DNA from: Magnetococcales bacterium
Lineage (GTDB): Bacteria; Pseudomonadota; Magnetococcia; Magnetococcales; Magnetaquicoccaceae
Assembly (NCBI GenBank): GCA_011089965.1
Contig: JAANAU010000015.1
Location: forward strand, 17,732-81,731
Reading direction: 5' to 3'
Length of the DNA: 64,000 nt
In this document: one piece after another, positions 55,063 through 64,000 of the stretch
Numbering within the stretch: the stretch's first letter is position 1
Layout of the letters: every line of letters begins with the position of its first letter
The notes under the pieces: generated by a model
The model's database searches: none
Seen by the model: only the letters and a program-made list of their open reading frames with translations
Told to the model about the DNA's origin: nothing
Position numbers and translations under genes: made by a program

Positions 55063-55578
55063 TCACTCCACGCAATAATAGCGACCGGTCACTTCAAGCA
55101 TGGTCCGTTCCATTTTTTGCAGAGCGCGCTCCTTGCGTTGGATCTCCTCTTGCAGAGCCACAATGGAGTCGCCGATAAAGGCACGGATGGCCAAACCGTG
55201 ACCTTCTGAACCAGTGGTCTGCAACCGCTCCTCGAATTCGCGCAAGGATTGATAATACCCCCGGATCTCTTGTTTGAGTTGGATGATCTGTTCCTGTTTG
55301 CCATCCAGCTGCTCGATCAACCCCGCGCCTTTGCGTACATTGCCCTGGCTGAAATAATCCGCACGACGATCCATGAAGGTCTGTTGCGCTGCCCGAAAAC
55401 GGGTGGTCCACTCCCGATCCCATTCCTGGCACTCCCGTTCCAACTGCTCCCAACGTTCCCGCAACTGACGCATCTCTTTGGCAGTTTTGCGCCAGTCATC
55501 CGACCAGGCCAACGATTCGGCCTGATTGACCAGTTCCGCCACCTCTGGATGGTTGAATCTCTCGTCCCCCCCGATCAT
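55063..55578 (-). CDS. Coiled-coil protein, DUF349-like, coupled to the triple-receiver gene
   Basis: 171 residues, nearly all helical: DDWRKTAKEMRQLRERWEQLE recalls DUF349 repeats, with further coiled coil to the C terminus (EEIQRKERALQKMERTM). Its ATG overlaps the stop of the triple-receiver gene (ATGA), implying translational coupling and probably partnership. Function unknown. Confidence 0.78.
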   Translation of the reverse strand: MIGGDERFNHPEVAELVNQAESLAWSDDWRKTAKEMRQLRERWEQLERECQEWDREWTTRFRAAQQTFMDRRADYFSQGNVRKGAGLIEQLDGKQEQIIQLKQEIRGYYQSLREFEERLQTTGSEGHGLAIRAFIGDSIVALQEEIQRKERALQKMERTMLEVTGRYYCVE

Positions 55579-57317
55579 GCCAACACCTGAAAGGCCCGTA
55601 TGGCCCCTTCCTGGGTCTTGACATAGCCTATGGGTTGGGTCTTGACCAGGGTCTGGACCAAAGCAAATGTGGTCTCCGACAAAACGACCTCACCGACCGG
55701 GGCCACCTGTTGCACCCCTCGGGCCAACTCCACGCTGTCCCCAATCAAGGTGATGGTGCGCTCCCGGCTGGAAAAGGATTCGAGAGATCCGAGGATCAAA
55801 CGACCGGAATGGATGCCGGTTTGCAATTTCAATTCCGCATTGCCGCAACGGCGCTGCAATTCGGGCACTGCCTTGTGCATGGCGCGGGCACATTCGATGG
55901 CCTGCATGGCCCCTTTGTCCTGGTTGCCGAAGGAAATGAACAGATGATCCTCCTGGATCCGGTCCACCAGCACTTCACATTTCTCCAGCACTTCACTCAA
56001 GGTGGCCAGATAGTGATGGAGGGTGGTGATCAACGCCCTGGGATCCAGACGCTTGGACATGGCACGAAAATCGGCCAATCCTACACACAATACCGTGCGG
56101 AATTGGTCGATTGCCAACACATCGTTCGGTTTGCTCGCATGGTCGGCAAAATAGTAACCGAACATCCGATTGTGCCGTTGCAGATGCACCTCCGACAACA
56201 CCCGCTCCGTCTCTGCCAAAAACCGGTCCGCGTTGAACGGCTTGGTGATGAAGGCCTGCACGCCCAAGGATCTGACCCGCACCTCATCGGCCTTGGCATC
56301 CCGCGCCGTGACAAAGATGATCGGGATTTGCTGCCAGGAGGATGGCTCCTGACGCACCTTCATGCACAACTCCAGACCATTCATGTGCGGCATGTCGTAA
56401 TCCGACACCATCAGGTCATAACGCCGTTCACGCAGCTTGGCCATGGCGGCCACACCATGCTCCACCGCATCGGCATGGAAACCATGGGAACGCAACGCCG
56501 TCAACATCATGCCGCGAATCACCGGCGAGTCATCCACCAACAAAATCCGTTCCGGACGGACAACCGCCTCCTGGCGACCACTCTTGAGCAGACGCTTGAC
56601 GCGCGACAGCATCTCTTGCACCAGAACCGGCTTGGTGATGTAGTCATCGGCACCTGCTCCAAACCCCCGTTCCACAGCCTCGGCAGTATCCAGCGAGGTC
56701 AGAAGCATGAAAGGGATGTCCTCGGTACGGGTGGCACGGATGTTTTTACAGAGCGTGATCCCATCCATGACCGGCATCTCGACATCGGACAGGATCATGT
56801 CAATACGACCATTGCGTTCATCGATGATTTCGGTGGCCTCGCGGCCATCCCAGGCTTCGATCACTTCATACCCCTCTTCTTTCAGGGGCGGAACCACGGT
56901 GCGATGCATCAGATCGCTGTCATCGACATAGAGAATCACCGGCTTGACCACCGAAAGCACGGCTGCCGTTTCCAGCACATCCGCCGGTGAGAACGGCATG
57001 GTCAGGAAACGGTCCGCACGATGTTCGATGGCCTGTTCCCGGACTTTTGGATTGGAAGAGAGAAACACCACGCGGGTGGCAACCAGGGTTGGCTCTTTTT
57101 TGATGCGGTCGCACACCTCCAAACCATTGGCATGGGTCAATTCCGTGCGCAAAAAGATGATATCCGGCTGTGCCTCGACGATCATCTGGAAAAATTGTGC
57201 ATTGCCGGATTGCAACAGGGTCACGGCATAGCCATGAGTGTGCAATGTGCCTTTCAACATCTGGTTGACCGTGCCCGAATCGGTCAGGAGGAGCACTTTT
57301 TTTGGCTGGGTATCCAT
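55575..57317 (-). CDS. Triple-receiver protein with degenerate class III cyclase domain
   Basis: 580 residues. First receiver is degenerate: the phospho-Asp position reads IIFLRTELTHANG. Second and third are intact (MILSDVEMPVMDG and LMVSDYDMPHMNG) with Lys in TKPV and TKPF. C-terminal 200 residues resemble an adenylate/guanylate cyclase: metal-Asp candidates in VGLADFRAMS and IQEDHLF, but the usual transition-state Asn/Arg are not in place (IGDSVELARG), so activity is doubtful. Downstream of metG by 33 bp. Confidence 0.85.
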   Translation of the reverse strand: MDTQPKKVLLLTDSGTVNQMLKGTLHTHGYAVTLLQSGNAQFFQMIVEAQPDIIFLRTELTHANGLEVCDRIKKEPTLVATRVVFLSSNPKVREQAIEHRADRFLTMPFSPADVLETAAVLSVVKPVILYVDDSDLMHRTVVPPLKEEGYEVIEAWDGREATEIIDERNGRIDMILSDVEMPVMDGITLCKNIRATRTEDIPFMLLTSLDTAEAVERGFGAGADDYITKPVLVQEMLSRVKRLLKSGRQEAVVRPERILLVDDSPVIRGMMLTALRSHGFHADAVEHGVAAMAKLRERRYDLMVSDYDMPHMNGLELCMKVRQEPSSWQQIPIIFVTARDAKADEVRVRSLGVQAFITKPFNADRFLAETERVLSEVHLQRHNRMFGYYFADHASKPNDVLAIDQFRTVLCVGLADFRAMSKRLDPRALITTLHHYLATLSEVLEKCEVLVDRIQEDHLFISFGNQDKGAMQAIECARAMHKAVPELQRRCGNAELKLQTGIHSGRLILGSLESFSSRERTITLIGDSVELARGVQQVAPVGEVVLSETTFALVQTLVKTQPIGYVKTQEGAIRAFQVLA

Positions 57318-57350
57318 GGTGGTTGCTTGCCTTTTCTGTCAGAAATGGAG

Positions 57351-59411
57351 CTAACGAATGCGCATACCTGGGCTGGCCCCGCTGTCCGGGGATAACAAAA
57401 AGAGCTGATCACCTCCTGGACCGGCAGCCAGGACCATGCCTTCGGAGAGGCCGAAGCGCATTTTGCGTGGCTTCAGGTTGGCAATCATGACGGTCATACG
57501 ACCGGGGAGGGTGTCGGGCTGGTAGGCTGCACGAATGCCGGCAAACACGGTTTTGGTGCCCAACTCACCCAAATCCAGAGTCAATTGCAACAACTTGTCC
57601 GCCCCTTCCACCGGGCTGGCGGTCAGAATCTTCGCAACACGCAGATCCATCTGTGCAAAGGTTTCAATCTCCAGGGTGGCCTCTTCCAGGGGTGGGGCAG
57701 GGACGGGGAGGGGAGTCTCTGCGGGAGCGGCTTTCTTTTTGACCACGGGTGCAGCAGGTGCCGAAGAGGCAGGGGGGGTGACTGCCTGAATCAAAGTTTC
57801 AACCTTTTTGGGATCAACACGTGCCATCATGTGGGTAAAGGGATGAATCGCATGACCAGGAGCAAAGGGGATATGGCGCGCCTCCCAGCTCCAGGGGGGG
57901 AGTTGCAGAAACTCCCGGGACTTTTCCGCCGTGACAGGCAGTACAGGTTGCAAATAGATCATCAAAATGCGGAACAGATTGAGGGCCACGGTACAGGTGT
58001 CATGCAACTCCTGCTGTCGTTCCGGATCCTTGGCCAGATTCCAGGGTGCTTTGGTTTCCACATAGCGGTTGGCCAGATCCGCCAGGTTCATGATGGCGCG
58101 CATGGCCTTGGAGAATTCCCGCGCTTCATACAGTTGGGCAATCTCGACACCTGCTGCCACCAGTTGATCGTGCAGTCCGCCATCATCGGGACAGGTATCG
58201 GTCAAACGGCCTGCAAACCGTTTCTGGATGAAACCGGCGCAACGGGAGGCGATGTTGATCACCTTGCCCACCAGATCGCTGTTGACCCGCAGGATGAAGT
58301 CGTCCAGATTGAGATCCAGATCATCGACCCGTGCTGTCAGTTTGGCGGCATAGTAGTAGCGCAAATACTCCGGATCCAGATGTTCCAGATAGTGCCGGGC
58401 CGTGATGAAAGTGCCTCTGGACTTGGACATCTTCTGACCGTTGACGGTCAAGAAACCATGGACATACACGGCAGTGGGTGTACGGAAACCGGCACCATGC
58501 AGGGTGGCAGGCCAGAAGAGGGTGTGAAAATAAAGGATGTCCTTGCCGATGAAGTGATACACCTCCATCAGATCGTCACGGCGCCAGATGGCGTCGAAAT
58601 CGCGACCATGCCGTTTGCACCACTCCCAACACGAGGCCATGTACCCGATGGGCGCATCCAGCCAGACATAAAAATATTTCCCCGGCGCATCGGGAATTTC
58701 AAAGCCGAAATAGGGGCCATCCCGGGAGATGTCCCAATCCTGCAAACCGGCCTTGAACCACTCATCCAGTTTGTTGGCCATTTCCGGTTGCAAGGCACCG
58801 GAGCGGGTCCACGCTTTGAGAAAGGGTTCAAATGCGGTCAGCCGAAAGAAAAAGTGTTCCGAATCCCGTTCCACCGGCGCATCACCGCACAAGGCACAGC
58901 GTGGATGTTTCAGATCCAGTGGCGCGTGGCTGCCAGAACAGATTTCACAGGCATCACCGTATTGATCCTCAGCCCCGCAGGTGGGACAGGTGCCACGGAT
59001 GAACCGGTCCGGCAGAAACATCTGATCCCGTTCGCAATAGGCCTGGCGCACGGTACTGACGCGAATGTTTCCGGCCTGACGATTGTTGAGATAGACCTCT
59101 TCGGAGAGCAGTCGGTTTTCCGGGCTGTTGGTGGTATAATAATTATCGAATGCAATGTAGAAACCGGTGAAATCGTGCAGATGTTCGGCATGCATCCGTT
59201 CGACCAGGGCTTCGGGAGTGATTCCTTCCTGTCGGGCACGAATCATGACCGGCGTGCCATGGGTATCATCGGCGCAGAAATAACGACACTCGTGACCTTG
59301 CAATTTTTGAAAACGAACCCAAATATCGGTTTGGATCGTTTCTACGAGATGACCAAGATGGATCTGTCCATTGGCGTAGGGCAGAGCACTGGTGACAAGA
59401 ATCCGACGCAT
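57351..59411 (-). CDS. metG: Methionine--tRNA ligase
   Basis: Charges tRNA-Met and initiator tRNA. 686 residues. HIGH-type QIHLGH, KMSKS in GQKMSKSRG, zinc Cys pairs CPTCG...CEICS and CALCG, and a C-terminal tRNA-binding domain [11 protein letters not shown]. Start ATG 59411 gives the usual [15 protein letters not shown]; the frame is open 62 codons upstream. Confidence 0.98.
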   Translation of the reverse strand: MRRILVTSALPYANGQIHLGHLVETIQTDIWVRFQKLQGHECRYFCADDTHGTPVMIRARQEGITPEALVERMHAEHLHDFTGFYIAFDNYYTTNSPENRLLSEEVYLNNRQAGNIRVSTVRQAYCERDQMFLPDRFIRGTCPTCGAEDQYGDACEICSGSHAPLDLKHPRCALCGDAPVERDSEHFFFRLTAFEPFLKAWTRSGALQPEMANKLDEWFKAGLQDWDISRDGPYFGFEIPDAPGKYFYVWLDAPIGYMASCWEWCKRHGRDFDAIWRRDDLMEVYHFIGKDILYFHTLFWPATLHGAGFRTPTAVYVHGFLTVNGQKMSKSRGTFITARHYLEHLDPEYLRYYYAAKLTARVDDLDLNLDDFILRVNSDLVGKVINIASRCAGFIQKRFAGRLTDTCPDDGGLHDQLVAAGVEIAQLYEAREFSKAMRAIMNLADLANRYVETKAPWNLAKDPERQQELHDTCTVALNLFRILMIYLQPVLPVTAEKSREFLQLPPWSWEARHIPFAPGHAIHPFTHMMARVDPKKVETLIQAVTPPASSAPAAPVVKKKAAPAETPLPVPAPPLEEATLEIETFAQMDLRVAKILTASPVEGADKLLQLTLDLGELGTKTVFAGIRAAYQPDTLPGRMTVMIANLKPRKMRFGLSEGMVLAAGPGGDQLFLLSPDSGASPGMRIR

Positions 59412-59672
59412 GATGAACCCGAACCAGGTAAGGTAACAGCCAAAGGGAACCCCAACTTTAGGATATATTGTATCCATTCCCTGGTCTCCGGCAAGTCCCG
59501 GACCGTCAGAAAGCAAAAAATTTTTATTGCCTGCCGGTTTGAACCTTATCAAGGTTTCGTAAACGGTCGCATGACGCCCTATTCCGCCTGGAGTCAATTT
59601 GACATAATATACATTATGCGACTTTTGTCTGGCACCTCTTGTCTGGCATCTCTCCTGACTCCTGATCCCTGA
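59412..59672. other. 261-bp gap between TVP38-rhodanese and metG, with palindrome and tandem repeat
   Basis: Upstream of metG. Contains a palindrome CATAAT-ATAC-ATTATG (59603-59618) and a 14-bp tandem repeat TTGTCTGGCAYCTC (59625-59652). TTGACA at 59599 has no good -10 partner at 17 bp. No gene supported. Confidence 0.4.
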
Positions 59673-60671
59673 TCATCGTTCCACCGGGAAACCTTCCTGT
59701 CGCCACTGTTTGACTCCTCCCATTACCAGATACAGCGGACCGATGCCCTGGGCCTCAAGACGCTGTACAGCCTCGGCAGAACGACGATCCGTATGGCATA
59801 TCAAGGCCAACGGACGACCGATGCAACGTACCTCTTCCATACGGGCATCCAATTCCGGCAAAGGAATATTGCGCGAGCCGGGCAAGTGACCATTTTCTCC
59901 AGAGAAATCGGCGGTATCGCGCACATCCAGCACCACAAGATTGGCACCCCCCTCCAGCATCTCCTTGAGGCGCTGCGTGGTGAGATGGTGATTGCGACTG
60001 CGCATCTTTCGGATCCAGCGCGGCAGCAGCATGACCACAGCCAGAAATGCCAAGGCCCACATGCCGGTGCGTACTGCATCGGCACTGCCGGATGCCGCTT
60101 CCTTGCCGGCATATCCCAGCCAAGCATAGGCCAATCCGCCCGGTGCCATACACACCAGCGAAGTGATCAGGTAGTGATGCAAACGAATGCGCGTCAATCC
60201 AAGCGCATAATTGAGCAGGTTGAATGGAAAAATCGGAACCAGGCGCACAAAGGCCACGAATCGCCATCCCTCCTCTTCCACACCCGCCAACAGACGCGCC
60301 GTCATCCCTGCCGATCTCCCGGCCACCCATCCGCCGGCCAGGTAGCGCGCAATCAAAAAAGAGAAACCGGCACCGATAGTGGCACCCAACAGGCTCAATC
60401 CACCACCGAGCCAGGGGCCAAAAATCGCACCCCCGGCCAAGGTGAGTACCGATCCAGGCAGAAAAAGCACGGTAGCCAATGCGTACAACCCGACAAACAT
60501 CGCCATGCCCGCTGTTCCCCATGCCAGCACCCATGTTTCCAGGTGTGCAGGATCCAGCTCTTGTCGATAGTGCATGGCCAAGCCAACCGCCAGGATCAAG
60601 ATCACTCCGGCAATCCAGCGCATGAGCCTGGGAGTGCGCGCAGCCACGGAGACAGAGGTCGATGCATTCAT
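59673..60671 (-). CDS. TVP38/DedA-type membrane protein fused to rhodanese
   Basis: 332 residues. Residues about 20-215 are a SNARE-associated (TVP38/TMEM64) membrane domain with VFLPGSVLTLAGGAIFGPW and FPFNLLNYALGLTRI. Residues about 230-330 form a rhodanese domain with catalytic Cys in LICHTDRRSA and DVRDTADFSG. Probably moves or binds a sulfane-sulfur or thiol compound near the membrane; role unknown. ATG 60671 has AAGGAG 8 nt upstream; TTG 60674 is the edge. Starts 20 bp after the HAO-like gene and is likely in its operon. Confidence 0.9.
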   Translation of the reverse strand: MNASTSVSVAARTPRLMRWIAGVILILAVGLAMHYRQELDPAHLETWVLAWGTAGMAMFVGLYALATVLFLPGSVLTLAGGAIFGPWLGGGLSLLGATIGAGFSFLIARYLAGGWVAGRSAGMTARLLAGVEEEGWRFVAFVRLVPIFPFNLLNYALGLTRIRLHHYLITSLVCMAPGGLAYAWLGYAGKEAASGSADAVRTGMWALAFLAVVMLLPRWIRKMRSRNHHLTTQRLKEMLEGGANLVVLDVRDTADFSGENGHLPGSRNIPLPELDARMEEVRCIGRPLALICHTDRRSAEAVQRLEAQGIGPLYLVMGGVKQWRQEGFPVER

Positions 60672-60691
60672 CAAACAGGCTCCTTCGTTAC

Positions 60692-62014
60692 TCAGTTGTG
60701 GTCACGATTGAACTCCGTGTATTCCCCTTCCATCCACAAGGATTTCAGGTCACCACCCGATGGTGTCGTCTCCTTCAGGCGTTGGGCTTCTGTCCCGATG
60801 GCCTGAACCTGGGCATCCATTTGCTGGTGAAACCGTATGGACATCTCCCTGGCACCATGTGCCATCCCTTTATAGGCCCCCAGATTGGTGAAATACCACA
60901 CATCGAAATAGTCCCGTTCGATGGCGCTGACATTATAGAATGCCGACGCCTGCCCCTCATAGAAACCAATCCGTTCTCTGGGCCACAGTTTGGCCAGCCA
61001 ATCCATGGGATAAGGGGGACGCTCCCCGGCAGAAGGGATCAACCTCCCCTGCCCGCGCAACCCTTTGAGAAGCCTTTCCACACCATAAAGTTTGTCCCAG
61101 GTCAAAGAACGTTCGGCATCCAGCTCACGGAAAAATATCGGTCCCACCTCTGCGGGGTGACAATCCGCACAGAGTTCCAGCCAGCGTTTACGTTTGATCT
61201 GATTCTCGGCGCTTTCCGGATTGATCTGGCGGATGCCGAATTTCCACACCGCCTTGTCAGCCACCTGATGATTGCCGTCCTTCATATGACAGTAGGCGCA
61301 GGTGGGCACAGGATAATTCCCTTTGCTCAACGACTTGCGCCAATCCCACTGTTTGCCCTCCTTCAGGTAGCCTTGACCATGTGCACTGGCGAAAAAGGTC
61401 TCATCATCCGGATGGGGCGGCCCGCTGTGGCAGGTGATGCAGGCTTCCGGTCGACGGGCCTCGGCAGCATCGAATCGATGCCGGGTATGGCAGGAGTCGC
61501 ACTTGGTCGCCACCGAATGGCACTGCAAACAGGATGCGACCTCGGCCTTGGGTTTGTCGGCAAAGTGTTTGGAATCCACAGCCCGTTCCATGGCCAGGGC
61601 ATGGCTGGGAAAGCCGTATTTTTTCTCCTCTTCCATCTGGGCCAGCCGCTGCGGATGACAGGTTCCGCAGGTTTGCGGGGTGGGTAAACTCATTTTTTGG
61701 TGATCATCACCATGGCAGGCCGGACAGAGGACCGGTTCTCTGGCCTGGGCATGACGACTGCCGCGCCAATCCTTGACAATGCCGGGTGTGATCACATCGT
61801 GGCACTCCAGGCACGCTTCGCCCGTGAATACGCCCTCCACGCGCTCGCGTTCCGGTTGATGATACGTTCCCGGATCCCAATATTCATGCATGGGATCCGG
61901 GTTCCAGTGATCCGCATATTCTCCCGTGCCCCTGGCTGCGGGATCCAGACCGGCCCAGACCAACCACGGCCAGATCAGCAGTGCCACTACCAGGTAATGA
62001 GCGGCAATCCGCAT
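60692..62014 (-). CDS. Octahaem cytochrome c of the hydroxylamine oxidoreductase family
   Basis: 440 residues with signal sequence (MRIAAHYLVVALLIWPWLVW) and eight CXXCH motifs: CLECH, CPACH, CGTCH, CLQCH, CDSCH, CITCH, CAYCH, CADCH. The C-terminal YFDVWYFTNLGAYKGMAHG and HKHR-like context recall the HAO/octahaem-nitrite-reductase family. I cannot tell whether the P460 tyrosine crosslink is present; many such proteins act as reductases. ATG 62014 overlaps the end of the NapH-like gene by 28 bp, and the shared operon suggests the polyferredoxin supplies electrons. Confidence 0.88.
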   Translation of the reverse strand: MRIAAHYLVVALLIWPWLVWAGLDPAARGTGEYADHWNPDPMHEYWDPGTYHQPERERVEGVFTGEACLECHDVITPGIVKDWRGSRHAQAREPVLCPACHGDDHQKMSLPTPQTCGTCHPQRLAQMEEEKKYGFPSHALAMERAVDSKHFADKPKAEVASCLQCHSVATKCDSCHTRHRFDAAEARRPEACITCHSGPPHPDDETFFASAHGQGYLKEGKQWDWRKSLSKGNYPVPTCAYCHMKDGNHQVADKAVWKFGIRQINPESAENQIKRKRWLELCADCHPAEVGPIFFRELDAERSLTWDKLYGVERLLKGLRGQGRLIPSAGERPPYPMDWLAKLWPRERIGFYEGQASAFYNVSAIERDYFDVWYFTNLGAYKGMAHGAREMSIRFHQQMDAQVQAIGTEAQRLKETTPSGGDLKSLWMEGEYTEFNRDHN

Positions 62015-63183
62015 ATCGCCCCCAGTCGTGTTGGAAGTTCTCCCCAGGTTCCCACCTGGCTGGAATAGTAGACCGCTCCACCAAGCACCACGGCCAGCAA
62101 CAGGAAAAATCCCGCTGTCCGCCAACGTACGGCGGTTCGGCTGAAATCGGATCGTTGCAGCAGATGTTCCCGATCCTGCCGCAAGGCGGGAAAAACGAGA
62201 TTGCGCGCATCATGAAAAGCCAGACTGCCCGTGGGACACTCGGTAATACAGCGCCCGCACCCCATGCACTCCGTGGTATCCACCCTGCCCTGATTGGCTG
62301 CGCCCATCCGCCAGACCGGAATGGCCATATCGCACACCTTCTCGCACTTTCCGCACTGGATACACAAGTCGGCACGATAATCGATGCGAAACATCCCGAC
62401 CCTGTTGAGCAATCCGAATGTGGCACCATAGGGACACAAATAGCGGCAGTAGCCCCGATTGCCGATCCAGGGGGAGAGCAGCATGGTGGCGAAATAGGGC
62501 AGCACCACCATCATGGCAAAAAAACCGAGATAACCGGAGGTGATGTTGTTGGCTGGACGGGTCATCGCCCACATCGCCCCCAGATAGAGCGCAAACCAGA
62601 ACCATTTGAGATGACGCAAACGCCAAGCCCATGCGGAACGCGGCACATGGTCCGTGTGACGAAACGGAAAGCCCACCACCTCACGGATGCCGACACATGG
62701 ACAGTTCCAGCCGCAGATGATTCTGCGCCCGAACAGAAACACGGCGGCCAACACCAGGAAAAAGGTGAGCGTACCCGGACTGTGCAAGGAAGGAAAGGCC
62801 GGCAATCCAGCCAGATAACCCGCATGGGGTTCGATGAAGGGATGGCCCCAGGGGATCAGCCACCACAACACCGTCACATTGGCCACCAGAAAAATCAAAC
62901 GCCGACGGGTATAAGCATTTTTTTCGGCCATGATCCGCCAGATCCCGAAGAGCAGGATGATCACGGGTTCGGTATAACGGTTGAGCCACAAAGGCGTACC
63001 GAACCGATAGAGCCAAGCATCATTAAGCCATCCGAGGAAAGCCCAGGCAAAAAAAATCCAAGCGAGCATCTTGACCCACCAGGCATAACGTCCTGCCAAA
63101 GATCGCTGCTGGTCTGCTGGCATCAAGCGAATGGGTATGATCCGACGCGATGGGGTACTCACGGTTGGGTTCATGGCTTTCAT
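61987..63183 (-). CDS. NapH/NosR-type membrane polyferredoxin
   Basis: 398 residues. Several transmembrane helices, then CGWNCPC, CRYLCPYGATFG, and two 4Fe-4S sites CIQCGKCEKVC and CMGCGRCITECPTGS, then a C-terminal helix. Electron donor type that links quinol to periplasmic cytochromes. ATG 63183 or ATG 63174 are both plausible starts; upstream frame extends to 63240. Divergent from the ArsR-rhodanese gene. Confidence 0.88.
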   Translation of the reverse strand: MKAMNPTVSTPSRRIIPIRLMPADQQRSLAGRYAWWVKMLAWIFFAWAFLGWLNDAWLYRFGTPLWLNRYTEPVIILLFGIWRIMAEKNAYTRRRLIFLVANVTVLWWLIPWGHPFIEPHAGYLAGLPAFPSLHSPGTLTFFLVLAAVFLFGRRIICGWNCPCVGIREVVGFPFRHTDHVPRSAWAWRLRHLKWFWFALYLGAMWAMTRPANNITSGYLGFFAMMVVLPYFATMLLSPWIGNRGYCRYLCPYGATFGLLNRVGMFRIDYRADLCIQCGKCEKVCDMAIPVWRMGAANQGRVDTTECMGCGRCITECPTGSLAFHDARNLVFPALRQDREHLLQRSDFSRTAVRWRTAGFFLLLAVVLGGAVYYSSQVGTWGELPTRLGAICGLPLITW

Positions 63184-63214
63184 CCGATCACCAGTGCCGG
63201 CGGATATTATCAAC

Positions 63215-63235
63215 CAACTAGTTGAATATAATTCA
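63215..63235. promoter_or_regulatory. Overlapping palindromes CAACTAGTTG and TTGAAT-ATA-ATTCAA, operator candidate
   Basis: CAACTAGTTG (63215-63224) is perfect, and TTGAATATAATTCAA (63222-63235 plus one) forms a 6+3+6 dyad, in the divergent region between NapH-like and ArsR-rhodanese genes. ArsR-family repressors use such AT-rich dyads, so the regulator may control both its own gene and the HAO module. Confidence 0.6.
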
Positions 63236-63352
63236 ATCATCTTGTTGATCGCATGTCAAGCCGTTTTTTGTGCTTGCCCGGAATTTCCGGTTCTGGAAAC
63301 ATACAGCCAGCATACTCATGAATCGATCAAAGGGTGGTCAGGGTAAAAATCC

Positions 63353-64000
63353 ATGTCATTTAAACAAGAACTGTTCGACCATCTGGCACGCATTGGCAAG
63401 GCTGTGGGTCAGGGGCATCGCTTGGCCATTCTGGAGTATCTCGCCCAGGGGGAACGGAGTGTGGAAGTGTTGGCGCAGTTAAGCGGTTTGTCGGTTGCCA
63501 ACACCTCGAAACATTTGCAACAGTTGCGCCATGCGGGTCTGGTTCACGCCCGCAAAGAGGGGTTGTATGTCCACTATCGATTGTCGGATCCGGAGATCAT
63601 CACGTTGCTGGGGGTGATTCGGCGCTTGTCGGAACGTCATCTGGCAGAAGTGGAGACATTGGTCCGCAACTATCTGTTGGCCAAGGATGATATGGAACCG
63701 CTTCCACGCACAACGTTACTGGAGCGGATGCGGGAGGGAACCGTGACCGTACTGGATGTGCGACCACACGAGGAGTATCAGGCGGGTCATCTGCCACGTT
63801 CCTTTAATATCCCGTTACGGGAGTTGGAGCGGCGCCTGCATGAGTTGCCCCCGGATCGAGAGGTGGTGGCTTATTGTCGAGGCGCTTATTGCGTCCTTTC
63901 ATTCGAGGCCGTGGCCCGGTTGCGCAAGGAAGGATTTAAGGCCAGACGGTTGGAAGAGGGATTTCCGGAGTGGCAGAAAGCCAATCTTCCAGTGGAACTG
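63353..64000 (+). CDS. ArsR-family regulator fused to rhodanese (runs off right edge)
   Basis: 216 codons without a stop by the window end. N-terminal ArsR winged helix (residues 1-95; SVEVLAQLSGLSVANTSKHLQQL recognition helix), linker, then rhodanese (about 120-215) with DVRPHEEYQAGHLP and active-site CRGAYCV. The DNA-binding part has no Cys; the rhodanese Cys could sense persulfide. ATG 63353 has AGGG upstream. Divergent from the HAO/NapH module, which it likely controls. Confidence 0.92.
   Translation, partial: MSFKQELFDHLARIGKAVGQGHRLAILEYLAQGERSVEVLAQLSGLSVANTSKHLQQLRHAGLVHARKEGLYVHYRLSDPEIITLLGVIRRLSERHLAEVETLVRNYLLAKDDMEPLPRTTLLERMREGTVTVLDVRPHEEYQAGHLPRSFNIPLRELERRLHELPPDREVVAYCRGAYCVLSFEAVARLRKEGFKARRLEEGFPEWQKANLPVEL

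Noticed and set aside
57585..59672. Long open frame antisense to metG
   Set aside because: metG is unmistakable on the other strand; the antisense frame has no recognisable protein features.
1..64000. tRNA, rRNA, CRISPR array, insertion sequence or magnetosome genes
   Set aside because: Looked for by eye and not recognised; absence was not tested with dedicated software.

Overview
The window looks like chromosomal DNA of a free-living Gram-negative proteobacterium (Pseudomonadota), roughly 55% GC. Evidence: a lipoprotein signal peptidase gene followed by a DUF3035/BamF-like lipoprotein and a pair of M16 peptidases (an arrangement typical of Alphaproteobacteria), a sigma-54 regulator facing a -24/-12 promoter, several multihaem cytochromes c, and a very large set of hybrid histidine kinases. 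A deep-branching alphaproteobacterial relative such as Magnetococcia would fit, but this is inference; no magnetosome gene, rRNA, tRNA, CRISPR array or insertion sequence was recognised.

Layout. 1-2.7 kb: hrpA helicase (cut by the left edge) coupled to rsmJ, leftward. 2.9-8.2 kb: a 1773-residue protein with eleven PPC-type repeats, an Ig-like domain and a clostripain (C11) protease domain. 8.4-14.9 kb: a PAS/sigma-54 activator divergent from a sigma-54-type promoter that precedes an exported ankyrin-repeat protein, a 7-haem cytochrome, a b561-type cytochrome and an 8-haem cytochrome; a clear terminator closes this unit. 15.1-20.0 kb: two adjacent hybrid histidine kinases. 20.1-33.0 kb: housekeeping genes ribF, ileS, lspA, BamF-like lipoprotein, two M16 peptidases, cysZ, rtcB, cca, a cNMP-binding protein and tpx. 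33.1-35.1 kb: a His-rich membrane polyferredoxin. 35.2-43.5 kb: eight leftward genes in tight array (two hybrid kinases, REC-GGDEF, Hpt, two single receivers, a cytidylate-kinase-like/receiver fusion, a small unknown). 43.8-54.2 kb: HTH-receiver protein, HAMP-PAS-GGDEF cyclase, two giant hybrid kinases facing away from each other, and a receiver-PP2C phosphatase. 54.2-55.0 kb: HepT/MntA toxin-antitoxin pair. 55.1-59.4 kb: metG, a triple-receiver protein with a degenerate cyclase domain, and a coupled coiled-coil protein. 59.7-64 kb: a TVP38-rhodanese membrane protein, a hydroxylamine-oxidoreductase-like octahaem cytochrome and a NapH-type polyferredoxin, all leftward, facing an ArsR-rhodanese regulator cut by the right edge.

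Together, the accessory parts suggest regulated respiratory electron transfer (two multihaem modules, each next to its own regulator) and an unusually dense phosphorelay/c-di-GMP signalling island. The most promising leads are the sigma-54/ankyrin/multihaem module, the cytidylate-kinase/receiver fusion, and the rhodanese-flanked HAO/NapH module with a palindromic operator candidate. All assignments come from reading the sequence by eye; no database search was run.
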